Below, one piece after another: positions 48,674 to 56,890 of a stretch of DNA of 64,000 nt. The DNA comes from Paracoccaceae bacterium (GTDB taxonomy: Bacteria > Pseudomonadota > Alphaproteobacteria > Rhodobacterales > Rhodobacteraceae). Numbering within the stretch: position 1 is the first letter of the stretch; each line of letters opens with the position of its first letter. A program made the position numbers and the translations under genes. The DNA is taken from NCBI GenBank assembly GCA_019911965.1, contig JAIOJF010000042.1, forward strand, positions 1-64,000. Reading direction: 5' to 3'. A model generated the notes under the pieces. That model worked only from the letters and a program-made list of their open reading frames with translations. It searched no databases and was not told the origin of the DNA.

Positions 48674-49771
48674 ATGCGTTTCTTTCCGGTTCTGACCGCC
48701 CTGATCGTGGCGGTTGGCATCTATTTCATCGTATTTGAACGCGAAGCCCTTGTTGCCTTTGCGCGTGGTGAAACCGCACCCGAAGCCGTGGCCGAAGCCC
48801 CGCCGCCGGACGATATCGCGGCACGTCCACCTGTCTCGGTTCTGGTCTACCGCTCCAAGGCGCAAAGCGTTGACAGCGGCATCATCCTCAGGGGCCGCAC
48901 TGAAGCGGCCCGCCGGATCGACGTGCGTGCGGAAATTTCAGGCCTGGTGATCTCGGAACCGCTGCGCAAGGGTGCCGCCGTCGAAACCGGCCAGGTCCTG
49001 TGCGAGCTTGACCCCGGCACGCGGCTGGTTGCGCTGGCCGAGGCCAAGGCCCGCCTTGCCGAAGCCCAGATCAACGAAACCGCCGCCACCTCGCTGGCGG
49101 AAAAAGGCTTCGGGTCGGAAACCGTGGCCACGGCCCGCCGCGCCGCGCTGGAAAGCGCAGCCGCCGGGGTTGAACGCGCCGCCAAGGAAATCGAACGCCT
49201 GAAGATCACCGCGCCGTTCTCGGGCATCCTGGAAACCGATGCCGCCGAGATCGGTGCCCTGCTGCAACCCGGTTCGCCCTGTGCCACCATCATCCAGCTT
49301 GCCACGATCAAGCTGGTCGGTTTCGTGCCGGAACGCGACATCGCCCGCATGTCCGAAGGGGCGCTGGCGGGCGCGCGGATGATCGACGGCTCGACCGTTT
49401 CGGGCATGGTCAGCTATCTGTCGCGCTCGGCCGATCCAACCACCCGCACTTTCCGGGTCGAGATCGAGGTGCCGAACCCGGATCTGAAGATCCGCGATGG
49501 TGCGACGGCGGAAATCTTCATTGCATTATCGGGCGAACGTGCACATCTGCTGCCGCAATCGGCCCTGACGCTGGATGATGACGGAAGCCTTGGCATTCGC
49601 GCGGTATTCGACGGGGCCGCCCGGTTCCAGCCGGTCGAGGTGATCCGCGACAGTACCGAAGGCATCTGGGTCACCGGCCTGCCCGACGAGACCGACGTGA
49701 TCGTGGTCGGCCAGGAATACGTGATCGACGGCCGTCGCGTCACCGTCACCTACCGCGAGCCGGGCGAATGA
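48674..49771 (+). CDS. RND efflux periplasmic adaptor (membrane fusion protein)
   Basis: The 365-residue protein has an N-terminal membrane anchor (FFPVLTALIVAVGIYFIVF), a barrel-sandwich lipoyl-type domain (RTEAARRIDVRAEISGLVI...KGAAVETGQVLCELD), a helical hairpin rich in Ala/Glu (about 120-165), the second lipoyl half (ITAPFSGILE), a beta-barrel and a membrane-proximal domain. It links an inner-membrane RND pump to an outer-membrane channel. The pump gene follows with a four-nt overlap; no TolC-type channel gene is adjacent. Confidence 0.9.
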   Translation: MRFFPVLTALIVAVGIYFIVFEREALVAFARGETAPEAVAEAPPPDDIAARPPVSVLVYRSKAQSVDSGIILRGRTEAARRIDVRAEISGLVISEPLRKGAAVETGQVLCELDPGTRLVALAEAKARLAEAQINETAATSLAEKGFGSETVATARRAALESAAAGVERAAKEIERLKITAPFSGILETDAAEIGALLQPGSPCATIIQLATIKLVGFVPERDIARMSEGALAGARMIDGSTVSGMVSYLSRSADPTTRTFRVEIEVPNPDLKIRDGATAEIFIALSGERAHLLPQSALTLDDDGSLGIRAVFDGAARFQPVEVIRDSTEGIWVTGLPDETDVIVVGQEYVIDGRRVTVTYREPGE

Positions 49772-52700
49772 CGGGTATGGTCGACTGGGCCGCCGCCCGC
49801 GCGCGCATGGTGGTGGCCTTCGTGATCCTGTCGCTGGGGGCGGGCTGGATCGCCTATACTGGCCTGCCCAAGGAAGGTTCGCCCGATATCGACATTCCGG
49901 CGCTGTTCGTTTCGGTGCCCTTCCCCGGCATTTCCGCCGAGGATGCCGAAAAGCTGATCGTGCGACCGCTGGAGACAAAGCTGCGCGATCTGGACGGGTT
50001 GAAGAAAATGACCGCCACCGCCGCCGAAGGCTACGGTGGCGTGGCGCTGGAGTTTGAATTCGGCTGGAACAAATCCGCCACCATCGCCGATGTCCGCGAC
50101 CGGGTCAGCCAGGCCGAGGGCGAATTTCCCGACGGGGCCGATCAGTATTCCATCAACGAGATCAATTTCTCGCAATTCCCGATCATTGTCGTCGCCCTGT
50201 CCGGCAAGGTGCCGGAACGCACGCTTCTGAAGGTCGCCAAGGATCTGCAAAGCGATATCGAGGCGCTGTCGCCGGTGCTGGAGGCCGCCCTGACCGGCCA
50301 CCGCAACGAGATGCTGGAAGTGGTGATCGACCCGCTGAAGCTGGAAGCCTACAACGTCACCGCTGGCGAATTGATCAATGTCGTCACCAACAACAACCAG
50401 TTGATCGCCGCCGGCGAGATCGAAACCGCCAACGGGGCCTTCTCGGTCAAGATACCGGCGGCGTTCGACGAGGCGCAGGATGTCTATGGCCTGCCGGTCA
50501 AGGTCAATGGCGACCGGGTGATCACGCTGGGCGAACTGGCCGAAATCCGCCTGACCTTCGAGGACCGCGTCGGCACCGCACGTTACAACGGCGAGACCAC
50601 GGTGGCGCTGCAGGTGGTGAAACGCAAGGGCGAGAACCTGATCGACACGGTCGAACTGGTACGCCAGGTGGTGCTGAAGGCCAAGGCCGGCTGGCCCGAG
50701 GATCTGCGCGACAGCGTTGCGGTGGATTTCGCGATGGACCAGAGCGATGAAGTCTCGGGCATGGTCACGCAGCTTGAGGCATCGGTGCTGACCGCCATCG
50801 CGCTGGTGATGATGGTCGTGCTGGGGGCGCTCGGTACGCGCTCGGCGCTGCTGGTGGGCTTTGCCATCCCGACCTCGTTCCTGCTCTGTTTTGCCATACT
50901 CGCGGTGATGGACATCGCGATTTCCAATATCGTCATGTTCGGGTTGATCCTGGCGGTGGGCATGCTGGTCGACGGGGCCATCGTGGTGGTGGAATATGCC
51001 GACAAGCGGATTTCCGAAGGCACCGGGCCGATGCATGCCTATGTCGAGGCCGCCAAGCGCATGTTCTGGCCGATCGTTTCCTCCACCGCGACCACGATCT
51101 GCGCCTTCCTGCCGATGCTGTTCTGGCCCGGCGTGCCGGGCGAGTTCATGGGTATGCTGCCGGTGACGCTGATCTTCGTTCTGTCGGCCTCGCTGGTGGT
51201 GGCGCTGATCTACCTGCCGGTGATCGGTGGCGTGGCGGGGCGGTTCTCGCGCCGGCTGGCGCGGGCGTCGCAGGCCTTGCGCCGCATTGGCCTTGTGCCG
51301 CGCCTGGCATTGTTCGCATTCTCCGCCCTGATGGCCTTCGCCTCGGTGATGCAGACAATCAATCCCGGCTACCTGCTGGGCCGCGCGGGCGACGGATTTC
51401 CGCCCTCGGTTGCCTTTCTGCCGGGGATGATCCTGTTCATCGCCTCGGCCATCGCCATGTCGATCACCGTCAGCGCGATCAAACCGGTGCCGCGCAAGAA
51501 ACCGGTCAAGGCCGGCTACCGGCGCAATGCGGTCGGCTGGGTGATCCACGCGCTGACCGGCAATCCGGTGATGCCCGTCGTCACCATTGCCGCCGTGGTC
51601 GGCTTTGTCGCCGTCACCTTCATGACCTTCTCGGAGAAAAGCCTCGGGGTCGAGTTCTTCGTCGATGTCGAACCTGACCGGGCGATTGCCTATGTGCGGG
51701 CGCGCGGCAATCTGGGGCTTGAGGAAAAGGATGACATCCTGCGCCAGGCGGAACTGGAAATCCTGAAGATCGACAATGTCGCCTCGGTCTTCTCGTTTGC
51801 CGGTGAGGGCGGGCTGAACCAGAATACCGGCGGTGCCCGTGCCCCGCGCGACACCATCGGCCAGGTTCAGATCGAACTGGTGAAATGGGAAAACCGCAGC
51901 GAAAACGGCCGCATCGTGCTGCAAAAGATCGAGGAACGCCTGAAAGCGATTCCCGGCGTCGAGATCGAGATCCTGAAGGCCGATATGGGCCCGGCCAGCG
52001 GCAAGCCGGTCAATCTGCGCCTGACCGGCAGCGACTGGCAGGACCTGCTGGTCGCCGCAGAAACCGTCAACCAGCATTTCCGCCAGTCCGACGGGCTGTT
52101 CCGCATCGAAGATACCAGGCCCCTGCCCGGCATCGACTGGCAGATCGACGTCGATGTCGAGAAGGCCGGCCGCTTCGGGGCCGATGTGGTGACCGTCGGC
52201 GCGATGGTGCAACTGGTGACGCGCGGCCTGCTGCTGGACAAGATGCGGATCGAAAGCTCGGACGAAGAAATCGACATCCGCGTCCGCCTGCCGTCGCAGG
52301 ACCGCCTGCTGTCCACCATCGACACGCTTCGGGTCCGCACCCAGGACGGGCTGATCCCGATGTCGAACTTCATTTCCCGCCAACCGGTGAAAAGCCTCGG
52401 GCAGATCGACCGCGTCGATGCCGAACGCTATTTCGACGTCAAGGCCGATATCCGCCCAGGCACGCTGAACGATCAGGGCAAGCCGATGACCCCGGACGAC
52501 CAGATCGGCGCGATCACCGACTGGCTGAGCAATGACCAGCCGCTTCCCGACAGCGTCGCCTGGTCCTTCGTCGGCGATCAGGAGGAACAGGCCGAAAGCA
52601 TGGCGTTTCTCGGCCAGGCCTTCATCGGCGCGCTCGGGCTGATGTTCGTGATCCTGCTGGCGCAGTTCAACTCGGTCTACAATTCGGTTCTGGTGCTGCT

Positions 52701-53337
52701 GGCGGTGGTTCTGTCCACCACCGGCGTGCTGATCGGCATGATGGTGATGCAGCAGCCGTTCTCGGTGATCATGACCGGCACCGGTATCGTGGCGCTGGCG
52801 GGTATCGTGGTGAACAACAATATCGTTCTGATCGACACATACCAGGAATACGCCGCCTATATGCCGCGCCAGACAGCAATCGTGCGCACGGTCGAGGCGC
52901 GCCTGCGCCCGGTGCTGCTGACCACCATCACCACGATGGCGGGTCTGGCACCGATGATGTTCGGCATCTCGGTCGATTTCTTCAATGGGGGCTATTCGAT
53001 TGATGCGCCAACCGCGCTCTGGTGGAAGCAACTGGCCACCGCGGTGGTGTTCGGCCTTGGCATCGCCACCGTGCTGACGCTGGTGTTCACGCCATCGCTG
53101 CTGGCCTTGCGCATCTGGATCGGCGCCGGGGCCTATCGTGGCGGCGCAATGGTGAAAGCCCTCAGCCTGGGTCGTGAAAGCCGTGCTGCGCGCGATCTGG
53201 CCCTGGCCCGCGCCAGCCGCCGCACCCGCCCCCCGGAACTGACCTGGGGCGATCACGCGGACAGGCCGCAGGCCGATCCGACCGGCCTGACCGCCTCGCC
53301 GCAAGCAGGCGATACCGGTCTGAAAGCAGCGGAATAA
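49768..53337 (+). CDS. RND-family efflux transporter permease, enlarged
   Basis: The 1189-residue protein is an HAE1/AcrB-like pump with the usual two halves, each a porter region plus TM helices; proton-relay-type GLILAVGMLVDGAIVVVEYAD is in TM4. It is longer than the common 1030-1050 residues. An insert at about 505-575 contains two extra hydrophobic segments between TM6 and TM7, and a polar tail of about 45 residues follows the last TM. The substrate is unknown. The adaptor gene overlaps upstream. Confidence 0.92.
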   Translation: MTGMVDWAAARARMVVAFVILSLGAGWIAYTGLPKEGSPDIDIPALFVSVPFPGISAEDAEKLIVRPLETKLRDLDGLKKMTATAAEGYGGVALEFEFGWNKSATIADVRDRVSQAEGEFPDGADQYSINEINFSQFPIIVVALSGKVPERTLLKVAKDLQSDIEALSPVLEAALTGHRNEMLEVVIDPLKLEAYNVTAGELINVVTNNNQLIAAGEIETANGAFSVKIPAAFDEAQDVYGLPVKVNGDRVITLGELAEIRLTFEDRVGTARYNGETTVALQVVKRKGENLIDTVELVRQVVLKAKAGWPEDLRDSVAVDFAMDQSDEVSGMVTQLEASVLTAIALVMMVVLGALGTRSALLVGFAIPTSFLLCFAILAVMDIAISNIVMFGLILAVGMLVDGAIVVVEYADKRISEGTGPMHAYVEAAKRMFWPIVSSTATTICAFLPMLFWPGVPGEFMGMLPVTLIFVLSASLVVALIYLPVIGGVAGRFSRRLARASQALRRIGLVPRLALFAFSALMAFASVMQTINPGYLLGRAGDGFPPSVAFLPGMILFIASAIAMSITVSAIKPVPRKKPVKAGYRRNAVGWVIHALTGNPVMPVVTIAAVVGFVAVTFMTFSEKSLGVEFFVDVEPDRAIAYVRARGNLGLEEKDDILRQAELEILKIDNVASVFSFAGEGGLNQNTGGARAPRDTIGQVQIELVKWENRSENGRIVLQKIEERLKAIPGVEIEILKADMGPASGKPVNLRLTGSDWQDLLVAAETVNQHFRQSDGLFRIEDTRPLPGIDWQIDVDVEKAGRFGADVVTVGAMVQLVTRGLLLDKMRIESSDEEIDIRVRLPSQDRLLSTIDTLRVRTQDGLIPMSNFISRQPVKSLGQIDRVDAERYFDVKADIRPGTLNDQGKPMTPDDQIGAITDWLSNDQPLPDSVAWSFVGDQEEQAESMAFLGQAFIGALGLMFVILLAQFNSVYNSVLVLLAVVLSTTGVLIGMMVMQQPFSVIMTGTGIVALAGIVVNNNIVLIDTYQEYAAYMPRQTAIVRTVEARLRPVLLTTITTMAGLAPMMFGISVDFFNGGYSIDAPTALWWKQLATAVVFGLGIATVLTLVFTPSLLALRIWIGAGAYRGGAMVKALSLGRESRAARDLALARASRRTRPPELTWGDHADRPQADPTGLTASPQAGDTGLKAAE

Positions 53338-53350
53338 CCCCGGCCAACGA

Positions 53351-53373
53351 CTTCTTTTTGGTACAAATACTCA
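53351..53373 (-). repeat. Dispersed 23-nt A+T-rich repeat, copy 2
   Basis: Inverted copy of the element at 36993-37015, with one mismatch in 23. It lies between the RND gene end and the dctM terminator, whose T tract adjoins it. CTTCTTTTTGG on the plus strand gives a short T run 14 nt after the RND stop codon. Confidence 0.6.
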
Positions 53374-53402
53374 AAAAACCGCCGCTCCCGTCAGGGAGCG
53401 GC
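53373..53402 (-). terminator. Intrinsic terminator of the dctPQM operon
   Basis: On the minus strand a nine-bp stem (GCCGCTCCC 53402-53394 with GGGAGCGGC 53389-53381) and TGAC loop is followed by GG and six T (complement of A53373-53378). It lies about 40 nt after the dctM stop codon. Confidence 0.8.
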
Positions 53403-53438
53403 TGATGGTCCTGCGCCCCGCATGGCGGGGCGCTCCGC

Positions 53439-54833
53439 TTACTTGGTGATCAGTTCCGGTCCCATCATCAGCGTCGGCAACCAGGTCGACAGGAACGGGA
53501 TATAGGTGACCATGATCAGGAACACGAACAGCACCGCCAGGAATGGCAGGGCAGCGCGGACCACCTTCATCATCGGCATGCCCGCCACCCCGGAGGTGAC
53601 GAACAGGTTCAGCCCGACCGGCGGCGTGATCATGCCGATCTCCATGTTGACCACCATGATGATACCGAGATGGATCGGATCGATCCCCAGTTCCATCGCA
53701 ATCGGAAAGACAAGCGGCGCCACGATCAGGATCAGGCCCGACGGTTCCATGAACTGACCGCCGATCAGCAGGATCACGTTGACCGCGATCAGGAAGGTGA
53801 TCCAGCCAAGCCCCGCCGACAGCATGGAATTGGCAATCGCCTGCGGGATCTGCTCGTCCGTCAGCACATGCTTCAGGATCAGCGCATTGGCGATGATGAA
53901 CATCAGCGTGATCGTCAGCTTGCCGGCATCCAGCAGGGTTTTCCTGGTATCGGGATGCCAGATCGCCGTCACCAGCGCATGCGGCTTGCGATAAAGCGGG
54001 ATCGGCGCGCCGCCATCCGCACCCGCCAGCGGACCCATGTCGCGATACACGAAGGTGGCGATCAGGAAGGCATAGACCGACGCCACCGCCGCCGCCTCGG
54101 TCGGCGTGAAGATCGCGCCGGTAATGCCGGGAATGCCGTAGATGCCGACCATGATGATCACCATCAGGAACAGCCCCCAGCCGGCATCGCGGGCCGAGGC
54201 AAAGACCTCGCGCCAGCCCAGCCAGTCGCCTTTCGGCAAGCGTTTGATCTTGGCAATCGCATAGATCGCCAGCATCAGCATGGTGCCCGCCAGCAGGCCC
54301 GGAATGACCCCCGCCAGGAACATCCGGCCAACCGATACATCCGTGGCGGCGGCATAGACCACCATCACGATGGAGGGCGGGATCAGGATGCCGAGCGTGC
54401 CGGCATTGCAGATCACCCCGGCGGCGAATTCCTTGGTATAGCCCGCCTGCCGCATCGCCGCGATCACGATTGTCCCGATGGCGACCACGGTGGCGGGTGA
54501 AGACCCCGACAGCGCCGCGAACATCATGCAGGCGAACACCCCGGCAATCGCCAGACCGCCGGGAAAATGCCCGACCACCGCCACCGAAAAGCGGATGATC
54601 CGCTTGGCCACGCCGCCGGTCGACATGAAGCTGGAGGCCAGGATGAAGAACGGGATCGCCAGCAGCGTGAAATGCCCGGCCATCGCCTGAAACAGCGTCT
54701 GCGCGATCGAGGCCAGCGAGCTTTCGGAAAACACCAGCAGGAACACGATCGACGAGAAACCGAGCGACACCGCGATCGGCACCCCGATCATCAGCAGGCC
54801 GATGATCATCACGAACAGTATCAGCACATCCAT
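53439..54833 (-). CDS. dctM: TRAP transporter large permease subunit DctM
   Basis: The 464-residue protein has about twelve TM segments with DctM signatures: IPFFILASSFMSTGGVAKRI, AALSGSSPATVVAIGTI, NAGTLGILIPPSI and GMITPPVGLNLFV. A polar loop of about 50 residues (near 265-315, DMGPLAGADGG to WHPDTRKT) separates the two halves and is a little longer than in many DctM proteins. It is the ion-coupled translocation subunit for C4-dicarboxylate uptake, working with DctQ and the periplasmic DctP. The gene starts four nt after dctQ. Confidence 0.94.
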   Translation of the reverse strand: MDVLILFVMIIGLLMIGVPIAVSLGFSSIVFLLVFSESSLASIAQTLFQAMAGHFTLLAIPFFILASSFMSTGGVAKRIIRFSVAVVGHFPGGLAIAGVFACMMFAALSGSSPATVVAIGTIVIAAMRQAGYTKEFAAGVICNAGTLGILIPPSIVMVVYAAATDVSVGRMFLAGVIPGLLAGTMLMLAIYAIAKIKRLPKGDWLGWREVFASARDAGWGLFLMVIIMVGIYGIPGITGAIFTPTEAAAVASVYAFLIATFVYRDMGPLAGADGGAPIPLYRKPHALVTAIWHPDTRKTLLDAGKLTITLMFIIANALILKHVLTDEQIPQAIANSMLSAGLGWITFLIAVNVILLIGGQFMEPSGLILIVAPLVFPIAMELGIDPIHLGIIMVVNMEIGMITPPVGLNLFVTSGVAGMPMMKVVRAALPFLAVLFVFLIMVTYIPFLSTWLPTLMMGPELITK

Positions 54834-54837
54834 CGGC

Positions 54838-55560
54838 TTATTCCCCCTGCGCTTTCAGCGCCACCGCGGCCTTTTCGACCGCCTCTTCGGCTTCGTGGCT
54901 GACGATCACCCGGTCTACCCGGCCATGCCACAGATGCAATCCGGCCTGAAGGAAACGGAACAACAGCAGCCCCATCGACAGCGGCATCACGAAATAGGGG
55001 ATCACGCGCGGGATCTTCTCGTAGCGATCACCGTCGTTCAGGATCGCTCCCATCCATTGCAGCCAGTCCGGCATGGCAATGTCGTTGACCTCGTACCAGC
55101 CCTGGCCGCGCACCTCCTGCAACCCGGTCGGGAACCACCGCCCCGAGGTTGCGTCGAGATTGGCGAACGGCGCCCAGTAATCCCAGCCGCCCTTGGTCAA
55201 AAGGAAGGCGAAGACGATGCAGATGGCGACCGAGATCAGCCCCATGACGCGGCGGATGGGTGCGGGCACGATGTCGATCAGCACATCCACGCCCAGATGC
55301 GCGCGGGTCTTGACGGCGTAGCTTGCCCCCAGAAGAACCAGCCACGCAAACAGGAAGGTGGTGGTTTCCAGCGCCCATAACAGGTTGGTCGGCAGGCCAA
55401 GGCTGTGCGAGATCGGCTCGAATGTCTGGCTGTCGAAGACGTAGCGCACCACCACATTGGCGAACTGGATCAGCGTCATTGCCCCCAGGAGCACCGCGAT
55501 CAGCGTTTCTTCGATGGAATTGACAACACGCCCTATCGGCGTTTTCGCGTGAAAAGACAC
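54838..55560 (-). CDS. dctQ: TRAP transporter small permease subunit DctQ
   Basis: The 240-residue protein has four TM segments: ETLIAVLLGAMTLIQFANVVVRYVF, WALETTTFLFAWLVLLGASYAVKT with the conserved H-x-G-V-D after it, the third near VMGLISVAICIVFAFLL, and the fourth near IPYFVMPLSMGLLLFRF. A loop of about 60 residues between TM3 and TM4 makes it longer than minimal DctQ, as in the C4-dicarboxylate type. The GTG at 55560 follows GGGGAGG by six nt and is preferred to an in-frame ATG at 55614 that lies in the dctP-dctQ hairpin region. Confidence 0.9.
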   Translation of the reverse strand: MSFHAKTPIGRVVNSIEETLIAVLLGAMTLIQFANVVVRYVFDSQTFEPISHSLGLPTNLLWALETTTFLFAWLVLLGASYAVKTRAHLGVDVLIDIVPAPIRRVMGLISVAICIVFAFLLTKGGWDYWAPFANLDATSGRWFPTGLQEVRGQGWYEVNDIAMPDWLQWMGAILNDGDRYEKIPRVIPYFVMPLSMGLLLFRFLQAGLHLWHGRVDRVIVSHEAEEAVEKAAVALKAQGE

Positions 55561-55611
55561 CTCGAACCTCCCCCCTGGCTGGATGACCTGTCCGGCCCGG
55601 ATGCCGGACCG

Positions 55612-55647
55612 CAAAATGCCGGATGGCCCCGCGAAGGGGCCATCCGG
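55612..55647 (-). terminator. Intercistronic terminator-like hairpin between dctP and dctQ
   Basis: A perfect 12-bp stem (CCGGATGGCCCC 55619-55630 / GGGGCCATCCGG 55636-55647) with a five-nt loop is followed on the minus strand by CATTTTGC. Partial termination or 3'-end protection here would yield more dctP than dctQM mRNA, as expected for a periplasmic binding protein. Confidence 0.65.
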
Positions 55648-55656
55648 TTGTTCTGG

Positions 55657-56658
55657 TCAGTGACGCGCGTTGATTTCCTGCGCCGCGGCGATGTTTTCGG
55701 CGCCGACATCGCCTTCAAACTTCGCCCAGACCGGCTTCATCGCATCCACCCAGGCCTGACGCTGCGCTGCATCCAACTCGCGCACCACACCACCGGCGGC
55801 AAGGATCGCCGCCTTGGCTTCCTCGTTCACGCGGGTCGATTCGCCGTTACGCTCTTCTGTCACTTCGCGGACAATCTGCATGAACTGATCACGCACGGCA
55901 GGGTCGAGCGAATCCAGCCAGTCAACCGAGGTGACCAGCAGATAGTCGATGATGCCGTGGTTGGTTTCGGTCGTGCCGTCCTGAACCTCGAAGAACTTCT
56001 GGCCATAGACATTCGACCAGGTGTTTTCCTGCCCGTCGACAACGCCCTGCTGCAACGCGCCATAGACTTCCGAGAAGGCCATCTTCTGCGGCGAACCACC
56101 AATGGCTTCCATCTGTGCCACCAGCACATCCGAGGGCTGCACGCGGAATTTCAGGCCCTTGGCATCGGTCGGCAGCAGCAAGGGCTTGTTCGCCGACATC
56201 TGCTTCATGCCATTGTGCCAGAAGGCCAGCCCCTGCAGGCCACGCTTGGCCATCGAGGATTTCATCTTCTCGCCCACGTCTGAATTCTGGAACTCGTCCA
56301 CGGCGGCGACGTTCTTGAACATGAACGGCAGGTCGAAAATGCGGAATTGCTTCGTGAAGGTCTCGAATTTCGACAAGGAGGGCGCGGCCAGTTGCACATC
56401 GCCCTGCAGCATCGCTTCCAGAACCTGATCGTCGTTATAGAGGGTCGAGTTCGGGAACACCTCCATACAGGCCTTGCCGTTCATCTCTTCGTTGACGCGC
56501 TTTTCCAGGAGCGAGGCAGCGATGCCCTTGGGGTGCTTGTCGGTATTGGTGACATGCGCGAACTTGATCACGATCTCGCCGTCGTCACACTGGGCCAAAG
56601 CGGCGTTGCCGCCAAAGGTCAGAACGGCGGCGATTGCGGTTGCAGTCAGAAATTTCAT
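55657..56658 (-). CDS. dctP: TRAP transporter C4-dicarboxylate-binding periplasmic protein DctP
   Basis: The 333-residue protein has a Sec signal peptide (MKFLTATAIAAVLTFGGNAALAQ) and the DctP-family signatures FAHVTNTDKHPKG, RIFDLPFMF, GLKFRVQPSDVLVAQMEAIGGSP with the conserved Arg that binds the carboxylate, and GALQQGVVDGQENTWSN. It binds succinate-type dicarboxylates in the periplasm and delivers them to DctQM. It is the first gene of dctPQM, downstream of the dctBD genes on the same strand. Confidence 0.94.
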   Translation of the reverse strand: MKFLTATAIAAVLTFGGNAALAQCDDGEIVIKFAHVTNTDKHPKGIAASLLEKRVNEEMNGKACMEVFPNSTLYNDDQVLEAMLQGDVQLAAPSLSKFETFTKQFRIFDLPFMFKNVAAVDEFQNSDVGEKMKSSMAKRGLQGLAFWHNGMKQMSANKPLLLPTDAKGLKFRVQPSDVLVAQMEAIGGSPQKMAFSEVYGALQQGVVDGQENTWSNVYGQKFFEVQDGTTETNHGIIDYLLVTSVDWLDSLDPAVRDQFMQIVREVTEERNGESTRVNEEAKAAILAAGGVVRELDAAQRQAWVDAMKPVWAKFEGDVGAENIAAAQEINARH

Positions 56659-56710
56659 GGGTGTCTCCCTGGGATGTTATTCCGAAGGCCCGGAAACCGG
56701 GCATGGAGCG

Positions 56711-56738
56711 ATGCTACGCCGCGATACGGCGCTGACAA
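56711..56738 (-). promoter_or_regulatory. Sigma70-like promoter of dctPQM
   Basis: On the minus strand TTGTCA (56738-56733) and TAGCAT (56716-56711) are separated by 16 nt. The -35 matches consensus at five of six and the -10 at four of six. The start site would fall near 56704, about 45 nt before dctP. No GG-N10-GC sigma54 element is evident between 56659 and 56868. Confidence 0.5.
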
Positions 56739-56837
56739 CGTTTTTCTTGCAGCATCTGGCAAACGCGGTGTTTTTGGCGAAAAAACAGTAGCCTGAGGCG
56801 TGTTTTTCGACGCCGCGTCAGGTTCCGCGTTGGTTGA

Positions 56838-56889
56838 CGTGTGGTAATCCGCACATGGCAGGGCCGGATTGTGCGGAAATCCGCACAAT
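56838..56889. promoter_or_regulatory. Tandem DctD-type enhancer sites upstream of dctPQM
   Basis: A perfect palindrome TTGTGCGGAAATCCGCACAA fills 56869-56888 (extending one base each side). A degenerate copy with the same right half (TCCGCACA at 56848-56855) and a weaker left half (TGTGGTAA) lies exactly 32 bp away, about three helical turns. They sit between dctD and dctP, about 140-170 bp upstream of the predicted promoter. The arrangement fits tandem dimer sites for DctD, and the sequence resembles the rhizobial DctD site type as I remember it. Confidence 0.65.
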
Positions 56890-56890
56890 T

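Noticed and set aside
49750-53304. Very long open frames antisense to known genes (opposite the RND pump; also opposite lon at 16818-19451 and nrdJ at 5537-8164)
   Set aside because: They encode Arg/His/Gln/Asp-rich low-complexity sequence with no domain, typical of antisense frames in G+C-rich DNA lying over well-identified genes.
56659-56868. Sigma54 -24/-12 promoter for dctPQM
   Set aside because: I looked for GG-N10-GC on the minus strand because DctD is classically sigma54-dependent; no acceptable match was seen.
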